Below, piece by piece: positions 33,716 to 42,534 of a stretch of 64,000 nt of DNA. Each line of letters opens with the position of its first letter. The first letter of the stretch is position 1. The stretch comes from Pseudomonas chlororaphis subsp. chlororaphis (GTDB taxonomy: Bacteria > Pseudomonadota > Gammaproteobacteria > Pseudomonadales > Pseudomonadaceae). The notes beneath the pieces are model-generated. The model had not been told where the DNA came from and made no database searches. It saw only the letters and a list, made by a program, of their open reading frames with translations. The stretch covers positions 5,890,001-5,954,000 of the forward strand of contig NZ_CP027712.1 in NCBI RefSeq assembly GCF_003945765.1, written 5' to 3'. Both the position numbers and the translations under genes were made by a program.

Positions 33716-34444
33716 TCAGGGGAACGCCGAGGACTCGGGGAATTCGCTTTCCATATCCCAATAACCGGGCTGTTGCCGACTGGCGGCGGTCCACTGCCCG
33801 TCCACCCAGCGATAAATCCGGTAGGTGGTCACAAAATCGTCACCCTCGCTGGCAGGCGCCGAAGACACCTGGGCGATCGACTCGGTAGCCCCCGATGCCG
33901 ATGGAAGGATCTGCCAGGCCGCCTTGCCGGTCTGGGCCATCGCCAGCGGGCGCTGCTCCCCGTTTTCGTCCCGATACAGTACGGGCTCCAAGCGGCTTTG
34001 CGTCGGCGCCAGGATCTGCGTGGCCGGGCCGCTATAGCTGCCCATTGGGGCCGTCTGATCGACGGTAAGGAAAAATGCCGGGTATGGCAGGCCGCTGAGC
34101 GGTGCCTTCTCGACCTTCGCCAGCGGGTAGCCCAGGGACTGCTCGGCCAGCACTTCGCCAACCTCCGATACCAGGCGCACCCGAGCCTCCAGCTGCGGCT
34201 GGTGCTCGCTGTCCGTCGACTCGTCGAAGGTTTCCTCGTCCAGGCCGCTGCCCCAGCTCTGCGCATGCAATTGCGCGGTGATGCGCCGGTCTTCCAGGAC
34301 CTCTAGCACCGTGCCGTCGCCGACCAGCAATTCCTGGGCGATCCGATAGCCGTGCGGCGCATCTTCCTGGCTGGCCACAGCCAGGCCGCTTACCCATAAC
34401 AGCGTAAAACCAAGGGCGCCAAGGCCCGCTCCTGTCATCTGCAT
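33716..34444 (-). CDS. Exported conserved hypothetical protein
   Basis: A 242-aa protein with a signal peptide (MQMTGAGLGALGFTLLWVSG, cleavage near AVA-SQ). I prefer ATG 34444 because AGGAAG lies six bases upstream; an in-frame ATG at 34477 overlaps the radA stop as ATGA but would put 11 hydrophilic residues before the signal. The mature protein is beta-rich, acidic and without cysteine clusters or enzyme motifs. It directly follows radA and is probably cotranscribed with it. Predicted periplasmic; function unknown. Confidence 0.75.
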   Translation of the reverse strand: MQMTGAGLGALGFTLLWVSGLAVASQEDAPHGYRIAQELLVGDGTVLEVLEDRRITAQLHAQSWGSGLDEETFDESTDSEHQPQLEARVRLVSEVGEVLAEQSLGYPLAKVEKAPLSGLPYPAFFLTVDQTAPMGSYSGPATQILAPTQSRLEPVLYRDENGEQRPLAMAQTGKAAWQILPSASGATESIAQVSSAPASEGDDFVTTYRIYRWVDGQWTAASRQQPGYWDMESEFPESSAFP

Positions 34445-34473
34445 CAACTGCTTCCTTTCAGTGGCACAAGGGG

Positions 34474-35841
34474 TCATTCGAACAGCGCATCCAGCGCCTG
34501 CTCCAGACGGGTTACCGCAATGATTCGCAGGCCCGGTGGAGGCTCTTTTGGGGCATTGCCCTTGGGCACGATGGCCCGTTTGAAGCCGTGCTTGGCCGCT
34601 TCCTTGAGGCGCTCCTGGCCGCTCGGTACCGGGCGCACTTCGCCGGACAGGCCGACTTCGCCGAACACCAGCAAGTCGTGGGGCAAGGGCCGATTGCGCA
34701 GGCTCGACATCACCGCCGCCATCAGCGCCAGGTCGGAGGCGGTTTCCAGCACCTTGACCCCGCCGACGACATTGAGGAACACATCCTGATCGTGGGTCGG
34801 AATGCCGCCGTGGCGGTGCAGTACCGCCAGCAGCATCGCCAGGCGGTTCTGGTCCAGGCCCAGGGTGACCCGCCGCGGGTTGGCCAGGTGGCTGTCATCC
34901 ACCAGCGCCTGGACTTCCACCAGCATCGGCCGGGTACCTTCCCAGGTAGCCATGACCACACTGCCCGGGACTTCTTCCTGGGCTCGGGTGAGAAAGATCG
35001 CCGAAGGATTGGAAACTTCTTTCAGGCCGCGGTCGGTCATGCCGAACACGCCCAGTTCGTTGACCGCGCCGAAACGGTTCTTCACCGCCCGCAGCAAGCG
35101 CAGGCGGCCGTCGGATTCACCTTCGAAATACAGCACGGTGTCGACCATGTGCTCGAGGACCCGCGGCCCGGCCAGCGCGCCCTCCTTGGTCACATGGCCC
35201 ACCAGAAAGATCGCCGTGCCGCTCTGCTTGGCGTAGCGCACCAGCAGCGCGGCGCTTTCGCGCACCTGGGAAACACCGCCGGGGGCCGATTGCAGCTGCT
35301 CGGTGAAGATGGTCTGGATCGAGTCGATCACCATGACCTTGGGCTTCTCCTGCCGGGCCGTGGCGATGATGGTTTCGATACAGGTTTCGGTCATCACCCG
35401 CAGCTGGTCCTGAGGCAGGCCCAGGCGCCGGGCGCGCATCGCCACCTGTTGCTGCGATTCCTCGCCGGTGACGTAGAGCGCCGGCATGCGCGTGGCGATG
35501 TTGCACAAGGTCTGTAACAAAATGGTCGACTTGCCGATCCCCGGGTCGCCGCCGATCAGCACCACCGAACCGTCGACCAGGCCGCCGCCGAGCACCCGGT
35601 CCAGTTCGCCGGAAGCCGTGGAAAAACGCGGGATTTCTTCGACGCTGACCTCGGCCAGGGTCTTGATCTGCGCCTGCTGCCCGGCCCAGCCGGTACGACC
35701 GCTGGGGGCCGCGGCACCGCCGCTTTCCACCATGGTCTCGGTCAGGGTGTTCCAGGCCCCGCATTCGCCGCACTGGCCGGCCCATTTGGGAAAGGTTGCG
35801 CCGCACTCGGTGCAGCCGTACATGCGCTTGGCCTTGGCCAT
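34474..35841 (-). CDS. radA: DNA repair protein RadA
   Basis: A RecA-like branch-migration helicase involved in recombinational repair. The 455-aa protein has the N-terminal zinc finger CTECGATFPKWAGQCGECGA, Walker A GGDPGIGKST, the RadA-specific motif RAVKNRFGAVNELGVF and a C-terminal Lon-protease-like domain (from about 290, with the GEVGLSGEVRPV segment). ATG 35841 gives MAKAKRMYGC; the frame is open 40 codons further upstream without family similarity. The stop overlaps an ATG of the next gene. Confidence 0.97.
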   Translation of the reverse strand: MAKAKRMYGCTECGATFPKWAGQCGECGAWNTLTETMVESGGAAAPSGRTGWAGQQAQIKTLAEVSVEEIPRFSTASGELDRVLGGGLVDGSVVLIGGDPGIGKSTILLQTLCNIATRMPALYVTGEESQQQVAMRARRLGLPQDQLRVMTETCIETIIATARQEKPKVMVIDSIQTIFTEQLQSAPGGVSQVRESAALLVRYAKQSGTAIFLVGHVTKEGALAGPRVLEHMVDTVLYFEGESDGRLRLLRAVKNRFGAVNELGVFGMTDRGLKEVSNPSAIFLTRAQEEVPGSVVMATWEGTRPMLVEVQALVDDSHLANPRRVTLGLDQNRLAMLLAVLHRHGGIPTHDQDVFLNVVGGVKVLETASDLALMAAVMSSLRNRPLPHDLLVFGEVGLSGEVRPVPSGQERLKEAAKHGFKRAIVPKGNAPKEPPPGLRIIAVTRLEQALDALFE

Positions 35842-35887
35842 CTGATCCCCCGGGCAAAAACCGCGATGATAGCTCAGCTGGAGCGGA

Positions 35888-36436
35888 TCAGCGCGGCGCC
35901 ACCGTGCGGATTTCGCCCTCGGCCAGACGCGTGGCGCTGTTGCCCAGCGAGTCCTCGGCATTCAGGTCGGCGCCCTTGGTCGCCAGGGCGTCGAGCAGCT
36001 CCACCCGCTTGAACAGCCCGGCATACATCGCCGCCGTCTGGCCGGCGCCGTTGCGCTGGTCGGGGTTGCAGTCGGTGGCCAACAGGCGCCGGGCAATCTT
36101 CACTTCGCCCTTGAAAATGGCGCCCATCAGCGCCGTGTTGCCCCTTTTATCCTGCACGCAGGCGTCGGCACCGGCGGCCAGCAAACGCTCCACCGCCGGC
36201 CCCTGGCCGTGATATGCCGCGAGGATCAGGGCGGTGTAGCCCTTCTCGTCCTGGGTATCGAGGGAATAACCAGCCTCGATAAAGGTATTGAGCATCTCGA
36301 CGTCACCGCGACGGGCCGCATCGAAGTAGTAATTCTCTAGTTGGACCTTGACCGCCACCGGGTCCGCGGGGGCCGGCTGCTGCGCATGAGCGCCCAGCGA
36401 GCAGGCGGCCAGCAGCAGCGAAATGAACAGGCGCAT
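35888..36436 (-). CDS. ankB: Periplasmic ankyrin-repeat protein AnkB
   Basis: A 182-aa exported protein with signal peptide MRLFISLLLAACSLGAHA and four to five ankyrin repeats (about 40-170; e.g. KGYTALILAAYHGQGPAVER, RGNTALMGAIFKGEVKIARR). In P. aeruginosa AnkB is encoded next to katB and is needed for full KatB catalase activity, perhaps as a protective scaffold. Here it is downstream of a katB-like gene on the same strand, separated by a REPIN. ATG 36436 is chosen because it begins the signal peptide. Confidence 0.88.
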   Translation of the reverse strand: MRLFISLLLAACSLGAHAQQPAPADPVAVKVQLENYYFDAARRGDVEMLNTFIEAGYSLDTQDEKGYTALILAAYHGQGPAVERLLAAGADACVQDKRGNTALMGAIFKGEVKIARRLLATDCNPDQRNGAGQTAAMYAGLFKRVELLDALATKGADLNAEDSLGNSATRLAEGEIRTVAPR

Positions 36437-36462
36437 GGTGCGACTCCCTTGTCTCAAAGATT

Positions 36463-36582
36463 CTGTAGGAGCGAGGCTTGCCCGCGATGACTTCAACCGG
36501 GGCAAATACGCTCGTCAGTTAGAACGCCATCACCGGTATTGGGGCCGCTTTACGGCCTTTCGCGGGCAAGCCTCGCGCCTAT
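36463..36582. repeat. REPIN, family B variant (GCTTGCCCGCGA)
   Basis: CTGTAGGAGCGAGGCTTGCC from 36463 and its inverse ending near 36582 enclose about 70 bases, between katB and ankB. The loop arms carry GCCCGC rather than GCTCGC. Confidence 0.8.
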
Positions 36583-36625
36583 ATAAAGAGGAAGCGTCAC
36601 GCCAGGGGCGTGACGCGGGGTGGGA

Positions 36626-38167
36626 TCAATCCGACAGCTTGGCGGCCAGGGCCTTGACCCGGGCCAGGTCGCCCTTGGCCACCTTGGTCACGCCAGTGCC
36701 GTACTCCGGATCGGCCTTGTAGAGGAACGACAGCATGATGTGCTTGCTCTCGTCATCGGTGGTCGCCAGGGAACCGCCGAAGTTCTCGATCAGGTCCTGA
36801 CGCTCCTTCTGGCTCAGCGAACGATACAGATCGCCGGCCTGCTTGAAGTTCTGCTCACGCTGGATCTTCGCCTGCTGGGTGCTGCCACTCAGCGCCAGCT
36901 GGCTGTAACGCGCGCTTTGCGGCTCTTCACGCGGCATCAGGCGGCTCGGCTGGTAGTTCACGCCGGTGCTGGTGCTGCCGCTGTTCATCGCGCCGTCCTG
37001 GTTGCCATTGTTCACCGCGACTTTCGGCGCGTTGATCGGCAATTGCAGGGCGTTGGCGCCCAGGCGGTACAGCTGGGTATCGGCATAGGAGAACACCCGG
37101 CCTTGCAGCAGGCGGTCTTCCGACGGCTCGATGCCCGGCACCAGGTTGGCCGGGGCCATGGCCACCTGTTCGGTTTCCTGGAACACGTTGGCCGGGTTGC
37201 GGTTGAGCACCATCTGCCCGACCTTGCGCTCAGGCACGCCCGGCCAGATCTTGGTGGCATCCAGCGGGTCGAAATCGAACTTGGCCAGATCTTCCGGCTT
37301 CAGGACCTGGACATACAGGTCCCATTTCGGGAAGTCGCCCTTGTTGATATGCGTCACCAGGTCATTGGTCATATGGCTGTAATCGCGCCCCTGCACCTCG
37401 ACCACTTGTTTGGGATCGAGGTTGTTGATGCCCTGCAAACTCTTCCAGTGAAACTTCACGTAATGCACTTCGCCCTTGGCATTCACCAACTTGTAGGCGT
37501 GCACGCCGTTACCGTCCATTTCCCGGTAACTGGCCGGAGTGCCGGAATTGGAATACAGCTCGGTCAGGGTCCGGGTGGCTTCCGGAACATGGGAGAAGAA
37601 ATCGAAGCGCCGGGAATCGTCATCCAGGTTGGTGCGCGGATCAGGTTTGAATGCATGCACCATATCCGGGAATTTGATCGCGTCGCGAATAAAGAAAGTC
37701 GGGAAGTTGTTGCCGACCAGGTCCCAGTTACCGTCGGCGGTATAGAACTTGGTGGCAAAACCACGCGGGTCACGCAGGGTTTCCGGCGAATGGTTGCCAT
37801 GCACTACCGCGGAAAAACGCACGAATACCGGTGTTACCTGGCCGGCGGCGAATACCTTGGCCTTGGTCAGGTCACTCAGGCTGTCGGTCACGGTGAAGGA
37901 ACCATGGGCACCGGTACCACGGGCATGCACCACCCGCTCTGGAATGCGCTCGCGATCGAAACGCTGGAGCTTCTGGATCAACTGCACATCCTGCAGCAGT
38001 ACCGGTCCGGTAGCGCCCGCGGTCTGCGAGTTCTGGTTATCGCCCACCGCGGCCCCGTTGTCGCGGGTCAGAGTGGCGGCCTGTACGGAGAGAGAAAGCA
38101 TACTGGCGGCGAGTACGCCCAATACGCGTCGTTGGGAAAAACTCCCAAGGCCAATGATCATGGTCAT
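36626..38167 (-). CDS. katB: Periplasmic-type monofunctional catalase KatB
   Basis: Heme catalase, 513 aa, with a signal peptide (about 1-30, ending SVQA-A), so it acts in the periplasm. Catalytic residues are present: the distal His in VVHARGTGAHGSF, Asn in WDLVGNNFPTFFIRDA, and the proximal heme-ligand Tyr in RVFSYADTQLYRLGAN. It groups with the small-subunit clade including P. aeruginosa KatB, which is peroxide-induced through OxyR. The 285-base upstream region to mscL is A/T-rich in places, but I could not identify a convincing OxyR site. ankB follows. Confidence 0.93.
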   Translation of the reverse strand: MTMIIGLGSFSQRRVLGVLAASMLSLSVQAATLTRDNGAAVGDNQNSQTAGATGPVLLQDVQLIQKLQRFDRERIPERVVHARGTGAHGSFTVTDSLSDLTKAKVFAAGQVTPVFVRFSAVVHGNHSPETLRDPRGFATKFYTADGNWDLVGNNFPTFFIRDAIKFPDMVHAFKPDPRTNLDDDSRRFDFFSHVPEATRTLTELYSNSGTPASYREMDGNGVHAYKLVNAKGEVHYVKFHWKSLQGINNLDPKQVVEVQGRDYSHMTNDLVTHINKGDFPKWDLYVQVLKPEDLAKFDFDPLDATKIWPGVPERKVGQMVLNRNPANVFQETEQVAMAPANLVPGIEPSEDRLLQGRVFSYADTQLYRLGANALQLPINAPKVAVNNGNQDGAMNSGSTSTGVNYQPSRLMPREEPQSARYSQLALSGSTQQAKIQREQNFKQAGDLYRSLSQKERQDLIENFGGSLATTDDESKHIMLSFLYKADPEYGTGVTKVAKGDLARVKALAAKLSD

Positions 38168-38453
38168 GTTTTATTCCTCTGGTTTTAATCGAACGCATCC
38201 AGGTGCGCCTGTCAGAGGCTAGTGACCAAAGAGTCGAACTCTAAATAGAAAGGTCGCAACAGTCTGATTGAAAAAATATTCTGGTATGTAAGAGCAAGCG
38301 CGGGTATTTCGCGCGCGATTGATGGCACTTTGTAAACTATTTGCCGTTAACTCGGTCGATAACTGCGAACGCTGTAAGCAGTTGTTGCAAGCAAGATGCC
38401 TTGTGCTGAATTACACTGCGTTCACCAACCTCATCTGTAACAAGGAATAACCT

Positions 38454-38867
38454 ATGGGCGTGCTAAGTGAGTTCAAGGCCTTCGCGGTCAAAGGTAATGT
38501 GGTCGACATGGCCGTCGGTATTATCATCGGCGCCGCATTCGGCAAGATCGTCTCGTCGTTTGTTGGTGATGTGGTGATGCCGCCAATCGGCTTGCTGATC
38601 GGTGGGGTGGACTTCAGTGATCTGGCGATCACGCTCAAGGACGCTGTCGGCGAGACGCCGGCCGTGGTGCTGGCCTACGGCAAATTCATCCAGAGCCTGA
38701 TCGACTTCATCATCGTTGCCTTTGCCATCTTCATGGGTGTGAAGGCGATCAACCGCCTGAAGCGCGAAGAGGCCGTGGCGCCAACCCTGCCGCCGGTTCC
38801 GACCAAGGAAGAAGAACTGCTGGGCGAGATCCGCGACCTGCTCAAGGCGCAGAACAACAAGCCCTGA
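38454..38867 (+). CDS. mscL: Large-conductance mechanosensitive channel MscL
   Basis: A 137-aa inner-membrane channel that opens during hypo-osmotic shock. The pattern is standard: N-terminal helix [22 protein letters not shown]1 ([24 protein letters not shown], about 16-40), periplasmic loop, TM2 (about 75-97, [18 protein letters not shown]) and a charged C-terminal helix ending in [17 protein letters not shown] lies upstream of the ATG. It is divergent from katB and converges on the ferredoxin reductase gene. Confidence 0.98.
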   Translation: MGVLSEFKAFAVKGNVVDMAVGIIIGAAFGKIVSSFVGDVVMPPIGLLIGGVDFSDLAITLKDAVGETPAVVLAYGKFIQSLIDFIIVAFAIFMGVKAINRLKREEAVAPTLPPVPTKEEELLGEIRDLLKAQNNKP

Positions 38868-38885
38868 GACTCCTGCCGCAACAAA

Positions 38886-38926
38886 ACGGCGCCCCTGCTG
38901 GTATTGCAGGCGGCGCCATTTTTTTA
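38886..38926. terminator. Bidirectional terminator between mscL and fpr-like gene
   Basis: GGCGCCCCTGC pairs with GCAGGCGGCGCC (one bulge), with a T run on the plus strand and AAAA/TTTT on the other side; it serves mscL and overlaps the end of the convergent gene. Confidence 0.8.
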
Positions 38927-39700
38927 CCAGTAGTTTTCCACCGCCACCTGCCCGGGCCGTCGGGTCAGGCTCAGGTGCATGTCCCGTTGTTTGAGCAAGG
39001 CGCGGGTGTCGTCGATCATCTGAGGGTTGCCGCAGAGCATCACTCGCGAGTGCTCGGCGCTCAGGGGTACGCCAGCGACCCGTTCCAGTTCGCCGCTCTC
39101 GATCAGATGGGTGATCCGCCCGTTGAGGCTGCCCGGATGCTGTTCACGGGTCACCGTGGTGATGACTTGCAGCTTGTGGGCAACTTCCGCCAGATAATCG
39201 CGCTGTTTCAGCTCGGCCAGCAATTGCTGATAAGCCAGTTCCTTGGCTTCGCGCACGCTGTAGACCAGGATGATCCGCTCGAATTTCTCCCAGACTTCGA
39301 AATCCTGCAGGATCGAAACAAAAGGCGCGATCCCGGTGCCGGTGGACAGCAGCCAGAGGTCGCGGCCATCGACGAAACGGTCCAGGGTCAGATAACCGAA
39401 CGCCTGCCGGTCCACCATCAGGGTATCGCCCTCCCCCAGCCGGCTCAGCTCGCTGGTGAACTCACCGCCAGGCACGACGATGGAGAAGAACTCGAGAAAC
39501 TCGTCGAAGGGCGAAGACACCATGGAGTACGCACGCCACACCGTGCTGCCATCGGCCTTGGTCACCCCCAGCCGGGCGAATTGCCCGGCGCGAAAGCGAA
39601 AACTCGCGTCCCGCGTGGCGCGCAGGGTAAACAGGCTGGGAGTCAGGGGCTGGACGTCGAGCAAGGTCTGGCGCGTGTATTTTTCTGCACTGGCAGTCAT
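38924..39700 (-). CDS. Ferredoxin-NADP+ reductase (FprB-like)
   Basis: A 258-aa flavoprotein that exchanges electrons between NADPH and ferredoxin/flavodoxin. FAD motif RAYSMVSSP (about 53-61) and NADP motif STGTGIAPFVSIL are intact; the protein ends in YW, as in bacterial short-type reductases. ATG 39700 gives the family length; the frame is open 69 codons upstream without similarity. Pseudomonads carry two such enzymes; this one, next to mscL, corresponds to the FprB type rather than the FinR-controlled FprA, although the assignment is from memory. Confidence 0.92.
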   Translation of the reverse strand: MTASAEKYTRQTLLDVQPLTPSLFTLRATRDASFRFRAGQFARLGVTKADGSTVWRAYSMVSSPFDEFLEFFSIVVPGGEFTSELSRLGEGDTLMVDRQAFGYLTLDRFVDGRDLWLLSTGTGIAPFVSILQDFEVWEKFERIILVYSVREAKELAYQQLLAELKQRDYLAEVAHKLQVITTVTREQHPGSLNGRITHLIESGELERVAGVPLSAEHSRVMLCGNPQMIDDTRALLKQRDMHLSLTRRPGQVAVENYW

Positions 39701-39928
39701 GGCAGGCTCCAATAAGCGAATGCCCTTAGTGTCCCGCAAAGCGCGCGGCAGAAACACCGGCGGTTTGTAATGGCATAGAGCGCGGGCAATCGAGCGCAAA
39801 AAAACGTACCATTGGCCCCCTCTTCGGGCACCTGCCACGCGGCCTGCGCGCCACCTGCCCGAACGGTCCAGCCCGCATCGCGCCCCTCCCGCCGGCAGGA
39901 CATTCACCGATTACCAAGAGTCCGTCCC

Positions 39929-41053
39929 ATGCCCCTGCTCGAAAGCCCCTTCGCCCAGCTCGACCTGATCCGCCAGCCCGAACAACAGAACGAGCCCCTG
40001 CAAGCTTTCGACGCGGCGGACGAGTACCTGCTCAATCACCTGGCCGAACAGCAGCCGACGGCGGACACCCGGGTGCTGGTGCTCAACGACAGTTTCGGCG
40101 CGCTGGCGGCCAGCCTGGTCGGACGCGTACAGGTGCAGAGCAGCGGCGATTCGTTTCTCGGCGCGCAGGCGCTGGAGAAAAACCTGGTGCGCAATGGCCT
40201 GCCATTCGACGCCGTAACAGTGGTACCGGCCAGCGAGCCGTTGACCGGGCCGTTCGACCGCGTACTGATCCGCGTGCCCAAGACCCTGGCCCTGCTGGAA
40301 GAACAGCTGATCCGCCTGCAAGGCCAACTGGCCCCGGGCGCCCAGGTGGTGGCGGCGGCGATGGTCAAGCACCTGCCGCGGGCCGCCGGCGACCTGCTGG
40401 AACGCTATATCGGCCCGGTACAGGCTTCGCTGGCGGTGAAAAAAGCCCGTTTACTGATCGCCACCCCGGAGGCGAAAACCCCGGCGGTTTCGCCCTACCC
40501 GACCCGCTACAAGCTCGACGAGCCCGCCATCGAGCTGCTCAACCACGCCAACGTGTTCTGCCGCGAAGGCCTGGACATCGGCACCCGCGCCTTCCTCCCG
40601 CACCTGCCGAAAAACCTCGGCAAGGCCCGGGTCGCGGACCTGGGGTGCGGCAACGGCGTGCTGGCCATCGCCAGCGCCCTGCACAACCCCGACGCCCATT
40701 ACACCCTGGTGGACGAATCCTTCATGGCCGTGCAGTCGGCCCTGGAGAACTGGCGTGCGACCCTGGGCAAGCGCGAAGTGACCGTGCGCGCCGGCGATGG
40801 CCTGGCCGGCCAGGAACCGCAGTCGCTGGACGTGGTGCTGTGCAACCCGCCCTTCCACCAGCAACAGGTGGTCGGCGACTTCCTCGCCTGGCGCATGTTC
40901 CAGCAGGCCCGCGAAGCCCTGGTAGTGGGCGGCGCGCTGTACATCGTCGGCAACCGCCACCTGGGTTATCACAGCAAGCTGGCGCGGCTGTTCCGCGGCG
41001 TCGAGCAAGTGGCCGCCACGCCCAAGTTCGTGATCCTCAAAGCCCGCAAATAA
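39929..41053 (+). CDS. rlmG: 23S rRNA (guanine1835-N2)-methyltransferase RlmG
   Basis: A 374-aa SAM-dependent rRNA methyltransferase. It has two Rossmann-like halves as in RlmG/RsmC; the C-terminal one is catalytic with SAM motif ADLGCGNGVLAIASAL and the N2-guanine methylase motif CNPPFHQ (NPPF). The N-terminal half starts MPLLESPFAQLDLIRQPEQQ. Choice between RlmG and RsmC rests on length and the N-terminal sequence, which favour RlmG. ATG 39929; the frame is open 39 codons upstream. It is divergent from the ferredoxin reductase. Confidence 0.9.
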   Translation: MPLLESPFAQLDLIRQPEQQNEPLQAFDAADEYLLNHLAEQQPTADTRVLVLNDSFGALAASLVGRVQVQSSGDSFLGAQALEKNLVRNGLPFDAVTVVPASEPLTGPFDRVLIRVPKTLALLEEQLIRLQGQLAPGAQVVAAAMVKHLPRAAGDLLERYIGPVQASLAVKKARLLIATPEAKTPAVSPYPTRYKLDEPAIELLNHANVFCREGLDIGTRAFLPHLPKNLGKARVADLGCGNGVLAIASALHNPDAHYTLVDESFMAVQSALENWRATLGKREVTVRAGDGLAGQEPQSLDVVLCNPPFHQQQVVGDFLAWRMFQQAREALVVGGALYIVGNRHLGYHSKLARLFRGVEQVAATPKFVILKARK

Positions 41054-41061
41054 TCCCCTCT

Positions 41062-41164
41062 CTGTAGGAGCGAAGCTTGCTCGCGATACGTGCCACGCGG
41101 AATGCCTGAAGCACTGCGTTATCGTTCATCGCGAGCAATCGAGCCTCGACCGGCTGCTCCTACG
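41062..41164. repeat. Degenerate REPIN, family B
   Basis: CTGTAGGAGCGAAGCTTGCT starts at 41062; the inverse arm (41127-41164) is interrupted by extra bases (AATCGAGCCTCGACC). It lies directly after rlmG. Confidence 0.7.
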
Positions 41165-41190
41165 AAAGAAAAAACGTAGCAACCCCAGAC

Positions 41191-41214
41191 CAAAAAAAAC
41201 CCTCCAGAGGAGGG
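41191..41214 (-). terminator. Terminator of the cioAB operon
   Basis: CCCTCC/GGAGGG stem with loop AGA; on the minus strand it is followed by eight T. Confidence 0.85.
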
Positions 41215-41264
41215 CTATAAAACCGTGCCGCAAGGCAACGGGATGGGATGAGCGGTAGTAAAAA

Positions 41265-41435
41265 TCAGTGTGTGGTCAGGCCCGCGGCGTTCATGAACAT
41301 GCGCATCAGGCTGGCGACGATAAACAGCGCCAGCACGCTGCCGACCCAGATCCCGGCGAGCCAGCCCAGGCGCTGCCAGAGCGGTTTTTTCTCGGCTTCT
41401 TCGATTTCCTGCAACGTGGGTTTACCAGCCATCAT
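41265..41435 (-). CDS. DUF2474 small membrane protein of the oxidase operon
   Basis: A 56-aa protein (MMAGKPTLQEIEEAEKKPLW) with one transmembrane helix (about 25-47, GWLAGIWVGSVLALFIVASL). DUF2474 proteins lie downstream of cydB/cioB and resemble the CydX type of small oxidase subunit. Ribosome site AGGAG is six bases before the ATG at 41435; a second ATG at 41432 is equally possible. It begins 88 bases after the cioB stop and shares the operon terminator. Confidence 0.82.
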   Translation of the reverse strand: MMAGKPTLQEIEEAEKKPLWQRLGWLAGIWVGSVLALFIVASLMRMFMNAAGLTTH

Positions 41436-41523
41436 CGAATACTCCTCTCGGAATGGAGACGATGGCGTCGCTCGGGGCGCCATCGCGAGCAGGTCCGCTC
41501 CCGCGCGGGGAGCGGCGCATTGA

Positions 41524-42531
41524 CTAGTGGTAGCCGTCTTCGTGGGTGACCTTGCCGCGGAACACGTAGTAGCTCCAGAAGGTGTAACCCAGGATGAACG
41601 GGATGATGAACAGCGTGCCCACCAGCATGAAACCCTGGCTTTGCGGCGGCGCGGCGGCGTCCCAGATCGAGATCGACGGCGGCACGATGTTCGGCCACAG
41701 GCTGATGCCCAGGCCGCTGTAGCCGAGGAAGATCAGCACCAGGGTCAGCAGGAACGGCGTGTAGTGAGCATTGCGGGCCACCGCGCGCAGCAGGCCGTAC
41801 ATGGTCACCAGCACCAGGATCGGCACCGGCAGGAACCAGAACAGGTTCGGCAGGGTGAACCAGCGCGAAGCGATTTCCGGGTGGGCCAGCGGCGTCCAGA
41901 TACTGACGACACCGATCACCGCCAGCAGCACGAAAGCCAACGGCCGCGCCAGGTCATGCATCTGCTCCTGCAGCTTGCCTTCGGTCTTCATGATCAGCCA
42001 GGTGCAGCCGAGCAAGGCATAGGCCACCACCAGCGCGACACCGCAGAACAGGGTGAACGGTGTGAACCAGTCCAGCGAACCGCCGGCGTACTGGCGGTCG
42101 ACCACCGGCAGGCCATCGATGAAGGCGCCCAGCGCCAGCCCCTGGAAGAAGGTCGCCGCCACCGAACCGCCGATGAACGCCTTGTCCCAGATGTGGCGCT
42201 TGGCTTCCTTGGCCTTGAAGCGGAACTCGAAGGCCACGCCGCGGAAGATCAGGCCGATGAGCATCAGGATCAGCGGCATGTACAGCGCCGAGAGCACCAC
42301 CGAATAGGCCAGCGGGAAGGCGCCGAACAGCGCGGCACCGCCCAGCACCAGCCAGGTTTCGTTGCCGTCCCAGACCGGGGCGACGGTGTTCATCATCACG
42401 TCACGGTCGCGGGAGTCCTTGACGAACGGGAAGAGAATCCCGATCCCCAGGTCGAACCCGTCCATGACCACGTACATCATGATGCCGAAGATGATGATCA
42501 CGGCCCAGATCAGCGGAAGATCGATACCCAT
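41524..42531 (-). CDS. cioB: Cyanide-insensitive quinol oxidase subunit II
   Basis: A 335-aa integral membrane subunit of the bd-type quinol oxidase. It opens MGIDLPLIWAVIIIFGIMMY and has about eight to nine helices with conserved GFDLGIGILFPFV, VWDGNETWLVLGGAALFGAF and GIALSLWPNIVPPSISIWDA-like (here GISLWPNIVPPSISIWDAAA). It follows cioA by three bases, so expression is coupled. Together the subunits oxidise ubiquinol and reduce oxygen at low energy yield. Confidence 0.95.
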   Translation of the reverse strand: MGIDLPLIWAVIIIFGIMMYVVMDGFDLGIGILFPFVKDSRDRDVMMNTVAPVWDGNETWLVLGGAALFGAFPLAYSVVLSALYMPLILMLIGLIFRGVAFEFRFKAKEAKRHIWDKAFIGGSVAATFFQGLALGAFIDGLPVVDRQYAGGSLDWFTPFTLFCGVALVVAYALLGCTWLIMKTEGKLQEQMHDLARPLAFVLLAVIGVVSIWTPLAHPEIASRWFTLPNLFWFLPVPILVLVTMYGLLRAVARNAHYTPFLLTLVLIFLGYSGLGISLWPNIVPPSISIWDAAAPPQSQGFMLVGTLFIIPFILGYTFWSYYVFRGKVTHEDGYH

Positions 42532-42534
42532 GAC

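Noticed and set aside
38168..38453. OxyR site between katB and mscL
   Set aside because: I looked for the ATAG-N7-CTAT repeat pattern and found no convincing match.
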